A stretch of DNA of 64,000 bases from Hsuehochloa calcarea. Lineage: Eukaryota; Streptophyta; Magnoliopsida; Poales; Poaceae. Shown here one piece after another: positions 21,851 to 31,411 of this stretch. The notes beneath the pieces are model-generated. The model searched no databases and was not told the origin of the DNA. It saw nothing but the letters and a program-made list of their open reading frames with translations. How positions within the stretch are numbered: the first letter of the stretch is position 1; every line of letters starts with the position of its first letter. The stretch lies in the NCBI GenBank assembly GCA_036346395.1, contig CM070596.1:6369913-6433912 (forward strand). The letters run 5' to 3'. The translations under genes and the position numbers were made by a program.

Positions 21851-22258
21851 TTGTATACTCCACTTTCAGTTTCTAGTGCTCCTTGGGAAGATATTAGCAT
21901 GGACCTTATTTTACATTTGCCTAGGATTAAGAGGGGGATGTATTCTGTTTTTGTAGTTACGGATAGGTTTTCTAAGATGACACACTTTATTTCTTATCAT
22001 AAGAGCGACGATGTATCGCATGTAACTGATTTGTTTTTCCAGAAAATTATGACATTGCATGGCGTGCCTCGAACCATTGTTTCTCATCGTGATATGAAGT
22101 TCATGGGCTACTTTTGGAAGACTTTGTGGGCCAAGCTTGGGACAAAATTACTCTTTTCGATAACTTATCACCCACAAACCGATGGACAAACAAAGGTGGT
22201 GAATCGTACACTCTCAATGTTGCTGCGGACAATGATCAATAAGAACTTAAAAGAGTGA
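21851..22258 (+). pseudogene. Gypsy B integrase core, catalytic residues substituted
   Basis: The integrase core reads DISMDLILHLPRIKRGMYSV and continues to QTDGQTKVVNRTLS. The first catalytic Asp is present (SMDL). The second, normally the Asp of a Ser-Asp-Arg-Asp block, is His here (VSHRDMKF). The catalytic Glu usual in QTE is Lys (GQTKVVNR). Even ignoring the frame breaks, this integrase would be inactive. It normally inserts cDNA in the nucleus. Confidence 0.85.
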
Positions 22259-22395
22259 GAAAGTTGTTTACCTCATGTTGAATTTGCATATAATCGGCGC
22301 AGTGCATTCTACTACTCAATTGTGCCCATTTGAGGTGGTGTGTGGCTTCAAATCGATCACACCACTTGATTTGCTAGCACTTCCATTGCAAGAGC

Positions 22396-23046
22396 GTGCT
22401 AATATGGAGGCTTCCAAGCGTGCTGATTTTTGTAAAGAAACTGCATGAAAAGACTAAAGTGGTAATTGAGGCGAAGGTACGTTCTTATGCTTCCAACGCT
22501 AACAAAACTAGAAAGAAAGTGTTGTTTGAACTAGGTGATTTAGTTTGGATTCATCTTCACAAAGAATTGTTTCCAGAGAGGCATAAATCCAAGTTGATGC
22601 CACGTTGTGATGACCCTTTTAAAGTGCTTGCTAAGATCAACGATAATGCATATAAGATTGAGCTTCCAGACGATGACTATGTGGTCAGTGCTACTTTTAA
22701 TGTTGTTGATTTGTCACCATTCTTTGGGCAAGATGATACAGAGTCGAGGAAGACTTCTTTTCAAGAGAGGGAGGATGATGAGAACATCCCTACGGCTACT
22801 ACATCTTCCACTCCAAGTATGCATGGGGTTGTTCATGAAGCACCAAAGGGTCCAATGACTAGAGCAAGAGCCAAACTTATAAACCAACATGTGCTTTTGT
22901 TTCTTAACGAAATTACTATTGACTTTGACGCGAAGGGGATACTACCTCATGCAAATATATTGTGTATTCTCAGGTTTAAACATTGTGAAACCTTTGGAAC
23001 TGAGAGAAAGGAGAGGGAGGCAGGAGACAAAAGCAATGGAGGATAA
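22396..23046 (+). pseudogene. Gypsy B integrase C-terminal region
   Basis: This 216-codon frame continues pol. It contains the GDLVWIHLHKELFPERHKSK block and the PFKVLAKINDNAYKIELP module typical of plant gypsy integrase C-termini, then a variable tail with RARAKLINQHV. It resembles chromovirus-type elements, but I see no clear chromodomain. It ends in a Lys/Glu/Gly-rich stretch at 23046. Confidence 0.72.
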
Positions 23047-23662
23047 CCATGGAAGATCAAGGCAGGTCCACAACTAGGTCAGTTGTCGCGACCAGGTCCA
23101 CGACCAGGTCCGTTGTCACGACCAGGTCTTGGCCGAAGGTTGTAGTCATGCAGGGCAGGAAAAGCCGGACGGAGTCTACAACCAAATGCCGCCATGCAGC
23201 GCTAAAGGGGAAGGTCCAAGCAACCCAAGACTTAGAGAAAGAAACCAAATCGCGTGGAGGCCCAAGGTGTGAACAGTATTCGGCATAAACAGTACATACT
23301 ATGAATAGTAAATCCGAACACTATGTTTAAATTAAGAGTTGGATTTGAAATCCTTTAGCCGAATCAATTAGGAGCCGGCCCTAGGACTTGGTGCATGAGT
23401 TAGGGTGGACACCATAAATACCACTGCGACCCCCTATATCCCTTTGACCATGTTTAATATATTGTTTTTCGAACAACATATGCTTGTTTCTCCTGTTGTG
23501 CTAATAGCCAAAACAACGAGATTTTGACATTCAGAACCAGGGCCGTTCTTGCTTTTTTTTCCGTTGGAAATTAAGGGCTCGGCGATCTTTGCTTTGTGGT
23601 CAACGAGGATCCAATCAAGTGTGTGTGATGAGGATATAGAAATCCTCATTTAATTATTTATA

Positions 23663-24438
23663 TGTAATCCTTATTATGGATAATGACGCTATTATATGGT
23701 TCTTGAGTATACCCCTTAATGTTCATAAGGGAGAAGCTGGAGTCATAAGATCTTCTACGACTACCTCATGATCGTAAGTTCTTCTACGATCACCCCATGG
23801 TCGTAAATCCTTCTACGACCAGGCCAGCTACGACTACCTCATAGTCGTAAGTTCTTCTACGACTAGCACATGATCGTAAGTTTTTCTACGATCACCTCAT
23901 GGTCGTAAGTCTTTCTACGACTAGGTCAGTTACAACCACCCTATAATCGATTGAGCTTACAAACAAGTAAGCCCAATTGATTAGGGCATCTAAACAGTCA
24001 GTATACGCTATTATTCTTCAGAATAACTGCACGATTAAACTCTCTGTCCCGGTAATAACTGAATAGCGACGTGGGAACGTTACTTCTCTAACAGTAATCT
24101 CTAGTAACTGCGCCATCATCCGAAGCATTGATACGCCCTTTGGGCTGGAGAAATTATCGTCCACTTCGAGCACGCTATAAAAGGAGGAATCACTAGACGA
24201 CAGAAGGGAGGGAGAGAAGAAAGACACAATCAGGAGCACAAGATATTGTATTTCAGTCTTTCTCTTAATCTGTAACCAGCATACTCAATATAGCCACACA
24301 GGAGTAGGGGTGTTATTCTCTCCGGAGAATGCCTGAACCTGTATAAAAATCTATGTGTCATTCTCTCTGCATGACTTGAGTCTTGGAGACCCCCGAATTA
24401 AACAATTATTACGTAAGTTCGGTTCTAAAACACCGACA
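23663..24438 (+). repeat. LTR-like block with promoter and hairpin tandem array
   Basis: It starts TGTAATCC and ends CACCGACA. The end block (AAGTTCGGTTCTAAAACACC then GACA) is characteristic of many grass LTR ends. It contains a TATA box, GCTATAAAAGG, near 24174, a pyrimidine/purine leader, and an array of hairpin repeats (23752-23934). No full second copy is in the window, so it is a solo or partial LTR. It may be gypsy B's own 3' LTR or an independent insertion. No matching target duplication was found. Confidence 0.55.
23752..23934. repeat. Tandem array of ~29-bp hairpin units
   Basis: About six diverged units each begin CTTCTACGA(C/T) and carry an inverted partner (GTCGTAAG or ATCGTAAG) 8-12 bases later. 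Each unit can form a small hairpin with CTACGAC/GTCGTAG arms. Spacing is mostly 29 bp, with one longer unit near 23810-23850. The array lies in the upstream (U3-like) part of the LTR-like block, where such repeats often carry enhancer sites. Confidence 0.8.
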
Positions 24439-24589
24439 TTGTGTTTGGGCGAATTTTGCAAAGAGCTGCAAGTCCATGCATTGGTGCGGGGGATTAGCTA
24501 GCGGTTCGTCGGGATACACAAGTTATCGAGAGGTTTTACGTCAAGAAAATCGGGCACCCCCACATCAGCTCTCTAAGGCCTAAGACATG

Positions 24590-24828
24590 AAATAGAAGGA
24601 AAGACGGACAATTCACTTATTATACTTTAACACTCTCTATAACGTGTAGGCTCCATCAGGCTTACAACGTGGAATATGAGTGAGTTGTAAATTTTAAATT
24701 GCGTCAGCTAGATTTTGAACTCAAGAACTTTTGACTCTGATATCATATTGAGTTATATGCATCAATAAGTTATCAAAAAGTTTAAGTTGATGATGAATTA
24801 AAGACAGTTAATTCACTTATACGTCAAC
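24590..24828 (-). repeat. TRIM-like fragment, right copy
   Basis: It holds a partial LTR-like end (AAGACGGACAATTCACTTAT), an interior with AGGCTCCATCAGGCTTACAA, a degenerate minus-strand primer site (complement of GACTCTGATATCA, near 24736-24748), and a second LTR-like part (TGAGTTATATGCATC to ACGTCAACA). With 19712-19812 it brackets gypsy B and the LTR-like block. Confidence 0.5.
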
Positions 24829-25866
24829 AATAAGTAGTATACGTCAACGATACGTATCATAGCTAGGGGCAAGATAGGCTTCAAAGGGGCACGTGCTGAT
24901 GAACACTTTGATCGATCACAGATTCAGTGTTCACATATACCATGAATGTCGCCGTCGCGGCTTTGGGCAGCGAGAAGGAGACAGAGAAGGAGATGGAGAC
25001 GGAGAAGGAGACATGAGATGAGATGAGATGTCGACTTTGGACTTTTGGTGGAATCATCGCGCGCGGGCGGCTGGCTGGTTAGTCGTTTTTGCTTGCCTGC
25101 CATACTCCGGATTAAGTGGTGAATTTCTTGCAGTTACTTTGCGTGAAAGAAACGGGCCCAGCTGATAAGAGTCTTTTCTGAAAAATTAGTAACTAGTAGC
25201 TAGCAATAAATCGATGTTGGCACAACATTGACTACTAATTCATGCCATACCATGCATGCCAGGAAAAAGAAAACCACAAAAGTGTAAGCCAGTGATCGTT
25301 CAAAATTGAAGGAAAGATGACCACGAACAAAATAGCTAGCGATATCTAGTTTGAACATAGCTTGTTCAATTCCTATACATACACATGCTATGAGAGAGAG
25401 AGAGAGAGAGAGAGATTTTGTGGACGCACGTGCTTAATTATGCAGCAGCAGTCTGGCACGGCCGCTGCACAGCCAGGTCGGCGGCCGCGGCGAGCCCGAC
25501 AGGCCGGCACCTCCCCCCCGCGCCACCAACAGCGACACGACTCACCCAAGCCGACGATCGCGCCACCCAAATCCCACCCCCGAAAAATTCCCTTTTTTTC
25601 TTTTTGAGAGAGAGAGAGGGGAAGAAGAAGAAGGTGCCTCAAGTCGCTCACTGATGCGGGGCCCACGCCAACGACCGGTCCACCGGTGGGCCGCCACCTC
25701 ACGCGCACGACGCTTCCCGGAACCCTCACGGTCACGGGTGGGTCAGACACCTTCCAGAAGGCGACGCTGCAGCACTGCGCCAATCCCAGCCGCCCGCTCC
25801 CCGCTCCCCTCCATCCGACGGTCCATGATTTCTCCCCGGCACCCGTTTGACTCGTCGCCGGTCTCC
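24829..25866. other. Upstream region of the VQ gene
   Basis: No gene is evident. It contains a GAGAAGGAGAC-rich run (24970-25015), a (GA)n tract (about 25390-25415) and a second GA tract near 25600-25620. From 25440 it becomes GC-rich with overlapping frames on both strands that reflect composition only. A TTGAC W-box core lies near 25846. Such cores bind WRKY factors, partners of VQ proteins; a single core is weak evidence for feedback control. Confidence 0.4.
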
Positions 25867-25873
25867 TATAAGT
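25867..25873 (+). promoter_or_regulatory. Candidate TATA box of the VQ gene
   Basis: The motif TATAAGTA lies in CTCCTATAAGTAGCC, about 80 bp upstream of the VQ start codon. It is followed by a CT-rich stretch suitable for transcription initiation near 25895-25910. Position and context fit a plant core promoter. Confidence 0.5.
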
Positions 25874-25949
25874 AGCCGCCCTCCCCGTCCGGCTCAAGAT
25901 CTCTAATACTAGTTACTACTGCGCTAGTTAGTACCTTACCTAGCTAGCC

Positions 25950-26612
25950 ATGGGTGACACGGACGCGAACATGGCCCACTGGGCGGGCCTCTACGGCGTC
26001 CGCGGCAATGGCGGAGCGGCGGAGGGTGGCGGCGTGGCGGCGGCGACGGTGTCGAGCCCGACGTCGGGTGGGTCGGGGGGAAGCCCGACCCGATCGCTGG
26101 CTCAGCAGCCCGGGATCGAGGGGGGCCGGATCGGGAAGCCGGCGAGGCGGCGGTCCCGCGCGTCGCGCCGCGCGCCCGTCACGCTGCTCAACACCGACAC
26201 CTCCAACTTCCGCGCCATGGTGCAGCAGTTCACCGGAATCCCCTCCGGCCCCTACGGCCCGGCCGGGGCCGGCGGCGCTGGCCCCGTGATCAGCTTCGGC
26301 GCCGGCGGCGACTACGGCGGCGCCATGCCGGTGCGCCCGTCGCCCACGTCGGCCGTCATGTCGTTCGACCACCTCCACCACCGCCCAGCCGTGACGTCGT
26401 CTCTGCAGAGCCAGCTCTTCCGGCCGCAGCAGCAGCAGCAGCAGCAGTACGGCGACGTCGGCTACGGCGGCATGCACGGCGGCGGCGACATGTTCTTGCA
26501 CGGGTTCGAGTCGTCGGCGGAGGACAGGCTGCTGCTGCAGAGCATACAGGCGGCGCAGATGCTGCCCAGGCCGGCTTCCACTAACAACACCAATGGCTAC
26601 AACTTTGGTTGA
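25950..26612 (+). CDS. VQ-motif protein (plant transcriptional co-regulator)
   Basis: A 220-residue single-exon gene. The VQ motif is at residues 87-96, FRAMVQQFTG, with the defining Phe, Val-Gln, Thr-Gly. VQ proteins act in the nucleus and bind WRKY transcription factors through this motif, tuning defence and development; that is family knowledge. Upstream of it is a basic patch, PARRRSRASRR (64-74), a likely nuclear signal. Low-complexity glycine-rich flanks and a seven-glutamine run (160-166) lie around it. The C-terminus carries a conserved-looking helix, EDRLLLQSIQAAQ (191-203). The ATG sits in GCC-ATG-G context, and a TATA-like box lies about 80 bp upstream. Single-exon structure is usual for the family. 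The WRKY partner and any specific pathway cannot be read from sequence. Confidence 0.92.
   Translation: MGDTDANMAHWAGLYGVRGNGGAAEGGGVAAATVSSPTSGGSGGSPTRSLAQQPGIEGGRIGKPARRRSRASRRAPVTLLNTDTSNFRAMVQQFTGIPSGPYGPAGAGGAGPVISFGAGGDYGGAMPVRPSPTSAVMSFDHLHHRPAVTSSLQSQLFRPQQQQQQQYGDVGYGGMHGGGDMFLHGFESSAEDRLLLQSIQAAQMLPRPASTNNTNGYNFG
26432..26454 (+). repeat. (CAG)7 codon repeat in the VQ gene
   Basis: Seven uninterrupted CAG codons encode Gln160-Gln166. Pure CAG tracts change length readily, so this is a likely site of variation between cultivars. Confidence 0.9.
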
Positions 26613-27832
26613 TTAATAGGTGTGTCACCTGCAGATTAAGGTAAGCGCCAAGCGTCAAGGCCACTTGATTAGAGATCGAGAGAAAGCCATTAGCCTCATC
26701 TTGTCCAGAAATAACCACAAGCATGCACGCTTGCTTTCTCCTCTGTGATCGTGATGGCCACGATGATGTTGTTGCTGTTTAATTACGCTCCTTTTCCTTG
26801 TGTTACTTTTTTTTGCTGGCCTTGGGGAGAGATCAAAGGGCTAATTATGGTTTAAGACAGTAATTAGTACTAGGCAGTTGCTACACTGCTTTAGAAGTTT
26901 AGCGAGCTAGGTGTGAAAGAAAGGCATGTAAATACTCCGTTTTTAATTAGTCCCTGGGCTCTCTTTGGTTTGGCGCGTGTGCGCTTTCGGTGTGTAGTGC
27001 AACTTGATAGCCAGGAATCTTTCTAGATTGCCTTGTTTCGGAAGCAAAGTCCGAGACCGCTACTACTAATCAACTCGCCGCGCTAATTAACCACATGTTA
27101 TTTTCTCAAATAAATGTGCTTTTTCTTCTTCTTTGGCCTGCCTCTCCATTTGCTTTTGATAAATCCGTTGCTCTCTTCTATATTCGACTATATCCGACTT
27201 ACAATAATTCCGGTCTTCGTCTCTCCGACAGACATAAATACATGTACAACCAGTCTTAGCAGCTAAGCAATCACACCTGATCTAGTGATCAGTGACGGAC
27301 CCAAGTAAAATAAATAAAAATAAGCGAGGCACCGCGCGCTAGGTATGTTGAGTTGAGCACAAATGATCAAGCATTTTATTACTCTACTAAAAACTAAAAT
27401 CTTCATCCCCCAGCTAGCTGACGATGCCAAGTCAAAGTCATAACTGTTGCGCCGCCTCCTCTAAACTAAGATTTTGAAAAAGTCTTTAACACAACCATAG
27501 TAAGCTTAATCAACTGGGCTGGGAGTTAATTAACCCTGCGTACACACACATGCACGCCATTCGTCTTTGTTATCTTATGATCGATTCAAGGTGTACATGT
27601 TGAGGACGGAACTTGAGGTCAAGCATTCACACGATCGAGGGTAGATTAGTAATACGCATCGTTTTAACTTTCTTTAAGAGAAGAAGATAATTAGTGTACA
27701 ATCGTATCTGAGCGCTTGGCCAGCTGGGCGGCGCGGGCCTTGCTTGTGGAGGGTGGAGTCTGACGCGTCGTCGAAGCTCCCGAACACACGTGTGCTCAGG
27801 GGTGGATCTACAGTAAGTTAGCAGAATACATA

Positions 27833-27834
<2 letters not shown>

Positions 27835-27879
<45 letters not shown>
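27835..27879. repeat. (TA)n microsatellite
   Basis: A pure alternating TA tract of about 45 bp. Confidence 0.97.
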
Positions 27880-27883
<4 letters not shown>

Positions 27884-28424
27884 GAATATTTTAAATCTAA
27901 CATGATAGGACATTTCAAATGGATCAGCTGTTGCGTGTGTTTGATGGCTATAGCTAGCTTCCCTGCAAAGTGATGGATGATGCGGCAATGTGTTTGTCGC
28001 TGAACAAGCTACCTGTCTCCGCCTAACTAGCTTAGCCTTGCCCGTTCACATTGAGAGGGAGATGCTGATGCGTACACATCGTCGATGCTTATTTGTGCAG
28101 CAGTACTTAACACTGTTGAGCAATTCCATGCTTTCAACTGGGAACTACTCTCTAGCTAGCTAGCTCTCTCTCTCTCTCTGTGTGTTTGTGTGCAAAACTT
28201 ACCTTCTAGAAATAGGCTCTTTGGAGAAGTTGGTGGAATTGGGGGTTTAGCTTCTTAAGGTGTTTGGAGAAATCCAATAAGGTTAATTCCCCTTCGGCGT
28301 AGCTTCCGCTTCAACAATTTTCCGATCTACAAGCTAAAGGTAGGGCGAAAACAGTAGGTTCTCCCTCCAGCTGCTTGAGAAGTTGAAGCCCACTATTACT
28401 TTCCCTAGAAGCTATTGGGGGAGT

Positions 28425-28598
28425 AGTTTAATTTCTGTGGCTTATCAACGATTTCACGTTCCAACTGTAACGACTGTTGGAAATTTGCGCAATATTTAAA
28501 TTCCAGATTTTAGTTTAATTTCTGTGGCTTATCAACGATTTCACGTTCCAACTGTAACGACTGTTGGAAATTTGCGTAATATTTAAATTCCAGATTTT
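28425..28598 (+). repeat. 87-bp tandem duplication, nearly identical
   Basis: Copies 28425-28511 and 28512-28598 start AGTTTAATTTCTGTGGC and end ATTCCAGATTTT. They differ at one base that I can see (TTTGCGCAAT versus TTTGCGTAAT), implying a recent duplication. Non-coding. Confidence 0.93.
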
Positions 28599-30329
28599 AT
28601 TACGATGCAAATATCACAGATAACTAAATCATGTCATGCTTCGAAGTTAGTAACGAATAAGCCTTCAGAGAATGGGTTCAATTCTAACAAGGACATCCAC
28701 AATGATCCACCTAGGTTGTATCTAATTTGATGCCACATGCCCACATTCTCTTATCTTTCATGAGATACAACCCCTTGAGTAGACCAAAGCAACAAGATAC
28801 AGCTAAATACTGTACTGCATCAGCAGAGATATTGGATCTAAAAACACCTTTTGTGGGCCTATCCCCATAAGGATTAAAGAATCATGCACCAATTAATCTC
28901 GCATGTGCTTTAGGTGCAACCTGAAACATAAGGTGCATTGTGAAAGTTGTTTCTATCTATTCATTTAAGATAGTTGATGCTCTAAGAACCAAACGGGCTT
29001 CTTCACTTTGTGTGACAAGCCAGCTTTCTTCTTCTCCACCGTAAATCCCCCCCAATTAGACGATTTTAAGGTTGAGTTATTGTTGAAGTTGACATATTAA
29101 TTGACAAGTCAAGTCAAAAAAAAAAAGGAGAGGGAGAAGGGGTCACATTGAGACGATGGGATGCTCAAGTCACCATGGCTGCTGCCCAGTCTTGGAAGAA
29201 GAACGCCGGAAGGTCACAGCATTTGTGGTAAATGATCAAAATCAAATGCCCATAATGTCATCTTGATGGGAGTTTAGTTTCCCAGCGACTCCGATTTGAT
29301 GTGGGCACACTGCTTTGAGATTCGGTTAAGGAGTTTGAGTGGGCTGGTCCAGGTCCATTTGCATAAGCCCTTCCAGCATAAAATGGATTCCTTGCACGCT
29401 GACAGGCTCAGAACTTTCGCAGACCAGCCCATCCCCGCCCGATAAAGATACAGTCACTCACTCTTGCAACTCCACTAAGCTGGATTGAATATTCAGAACC
29501 AACGCGGTAATTTTTTTCTCTAAATATATGTTAGGAAATTATTAAAAATAACTTTCGATGGCAAATCTGCTTATATAGTTTCATGTGTATTTGAGGTTAG
29601 AGTTTTGAAAAGGTTGACCGGACACATTCTAAACGAAAAGTAAAGGAAGAGTGATTATTAGATTTTTCTTTTTAAAAAACAATATCTAGCGTGGACTTGG
29701 AAACTAAGAAATGACCTTTTGCTTTTCAGAGTCACACAGATCTGAGTAAGTCACTAGGACAAGAAGTGCAAGCCTGCAATTTCTGGAAAATTGGAGACTA
29801 CTAGTTTGCATAGGATATCTTGGACCTAGTATACGTATAGTGGCTTCATCGGGAACTTGGAGCCCGCCACGGCGATGGGAACCGTGAAGCTGCGCATGCC
29901 ATGAACTACCGAACATTTGTTGTTTTTGGGATATAACGGGGAACATGCTTATGTTATTAGAATGGTGATATAATTAATAATGACAGTGAGGGTTTATCGA
30001 AACACCCATTTCAGCAAAATTCAGATATATCAGGTTGTAGGCGGTGGTAGTAGTTTGACCGGCCACTACTGGCCGGTCAGATCGGCCTTCGTGCAGGCCA
30101 AAGTGTCGGCGATCTGACCGAATGCTGGCGGTCAGACCGGCCATGAGGGGCGGTCTGACTGGCCAAAACTTTTGGTGGAATTTTCGGTCGGATCAAAATT
30201 AGAGAGTGTAGGCAAGAGAGTGGATTCCTCTACACTTGGTTTCATATTTTTTAGAGTTTCGAGCTAAAAGTTATATTTGTTTTAAATTTTCAGAGAGGTT
30301 TCACATTTCCAGGGAGAAAATTTGGCTAA

Positions 30330-30698
30330 TGTTGGAAGTTGTTTTTAAACAAGTCGTGTCTCTTCACGGGAGGGTGCATTCGAAGAGTTGTGTCTCTTCA
30401 TTTCGCATTCTTTCACGAGAGGGTGCATTCGAAGAGTCGCGTCTCTTCATTTCGCATCATTTCAAACTCTATATAAAGAGAAGCCATTCAGTTTTTGAGA
30501 TGCATTTCGCAATCCTGTTCTCTTGTTCTGTTCATGACGAGTTTTCACTTTGCTTTAATGCAAACATCATCCAGGCTTGTCTTATCCTACTAACTTATTT
30601 GCAATAGACCCTCAAAGCATTTAGACAGGACACAAATAATCGCTTTAGGAAACCGCTTTTGGCGCGATTCAAGTCTCTTTCTCCACAAATTTTCAACA
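30330..30698 (+). repeat. Copia C 5' LTR
   Basis: It contains a TATA box (TATATAAAGAG near 30470). Upstream of that are two diverged copies of a roughly 50-bp block starting GGGAGGGTGCATTCGAAGAG, which may be promoter elements. It aligns with 38456-38826. Confidence 0.93.
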
Positions 30699-30717
30699 AT
30701 ATAAAGCTATTATTTGT

Positions 30718-31411
30718 ATGGAGTCTGAGGCTTCTTCTTCTGCTATCAAGTTCATGAATCAAGATATGGTGCAACTTTGATTGTTTCGACGGCACGAATT
30801 TCATCCGCTGGCAGGACAAGCTGAAGTTCTTCCTCACGACCATGAAGCTCTTCTACATTCTTGATCCAACGCTTCTTCCAGTACCAGCGACTGAGGAGAA
30901 CAACACCGACAAACGCAAGGCAGAGAGAACAAAGAGAAACGAGGATGATCTGATGTGCCATGGACACATACTCAACACCCTCTGCGACCAGCTGTATGAT
31001 CTCTACACCAACACGCTGTCGGCAAGAGACATCTGGAATGCTCTGGAGACCAAATACAAAGTAGAGGAGGAAGGCACAAAGAAGTTCCTTATCTCTAGGT
31101 ACTTTGACTTTAAAATGAATAATGATAAATACCTTCTTTCTCAAGTACATGAGTTACAAGTGATAGTGAATAAACTAAAGGCAGAAAAGATTGATATTCA
31201 TAAAGTTTTTCATGTTGGTGCAATTGTTGCGAAATTGCCACCAACTTGGAGTAACTACAGGAAAAGACTTCTGCATAATTCTGATGATCTTTCCTTGTAA
31301 CAAATTGAGAAGCACCTTCGAATCGAAGAGGAATCGAAGGTGAGAGAAAAAATAGCAAATGTTTATCATAATGCCGGTTCCTCCAAGGAAAATGTTGTAA
31401 GTGACAGCAAG
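30718..31411 (+). pseudogene. Copia C gag, N-terminal part
   Basis: The likely start is ATG at 30718 (MESEASSSAIKFMNQDM), 19 bp after the LTR. A frame break near 30770 moves the rest into the 30842-31300 frame. That frame has the copia Gag pattern: WNALETKYKVEEEGTKKFL, then KLPPTWSNYRKRLLH. A stop follows at 31300. The solo LTR insertion at 31412 separates it from the zinc-knuckle part. Gag would form the virus-like particle in the cytoplasm. Confidence 0.8.

Larger units (their letters stand above)
19813..23300 (+). mobile_element. Ty3/gypsy retrotransposon B, 5'-truncated, defective
   Basis: The gypsy order of reverse transcriptase, RNase H, then integrase is visible across broken frames. 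No 5' LTR, gag or protease is present: homology starts just upstream of reverse transcriptase. About 40 bp at the extreme left (GAGGACATCCCTATGACTAC) resembles sequence from near the end of the same pol (22785 region), hinting at a rearranged junction. It ends in a Gly/Arg-rich tail with a 30-bp tandem repeat (CAGGTCCAC..., about 23063-23130). Confidence 0.82.
26613..29990. other. VQ 3' region and intergenic DNA
   Basis: 26613 to about 26950 is the probable 3' UTR and flank. Beyond it I see no gene. Items present are a (TA)n tract (27835-27879), a CT/GT microsatellite near 28165-28190, an 87-bp tandem duplication (28425-28598), and an inverted pair GGTTGTATCT / AGATACAACC near 28713 and 28763. 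A minus-strand frame at 29704-29946 has no recognised motif. Confidence 0.45.

Noticed and set aside
23752..23934. Regularly spaced short repeats resembling a CRISPR array
   Set aside because: Units are contiguous and diverged with no unique spacers, lie in a plant LTR-like block and have no associated cas genes. A simple tandem hairpin array explains them.
25388..25897. 169-codon minus-strand frame upstream of the VQ gene
   Set aside because: Runs through GA repeats and GC-rich promoter DNA; low complexity and no start or splice evidence.
25944..26501. 185-codon minus-strand frame opposite the VQ gene
   Set aside because: Antisense shadow of a GC-rich real coding exon, giving Ala/Val/Arg-rich protein without motifs.
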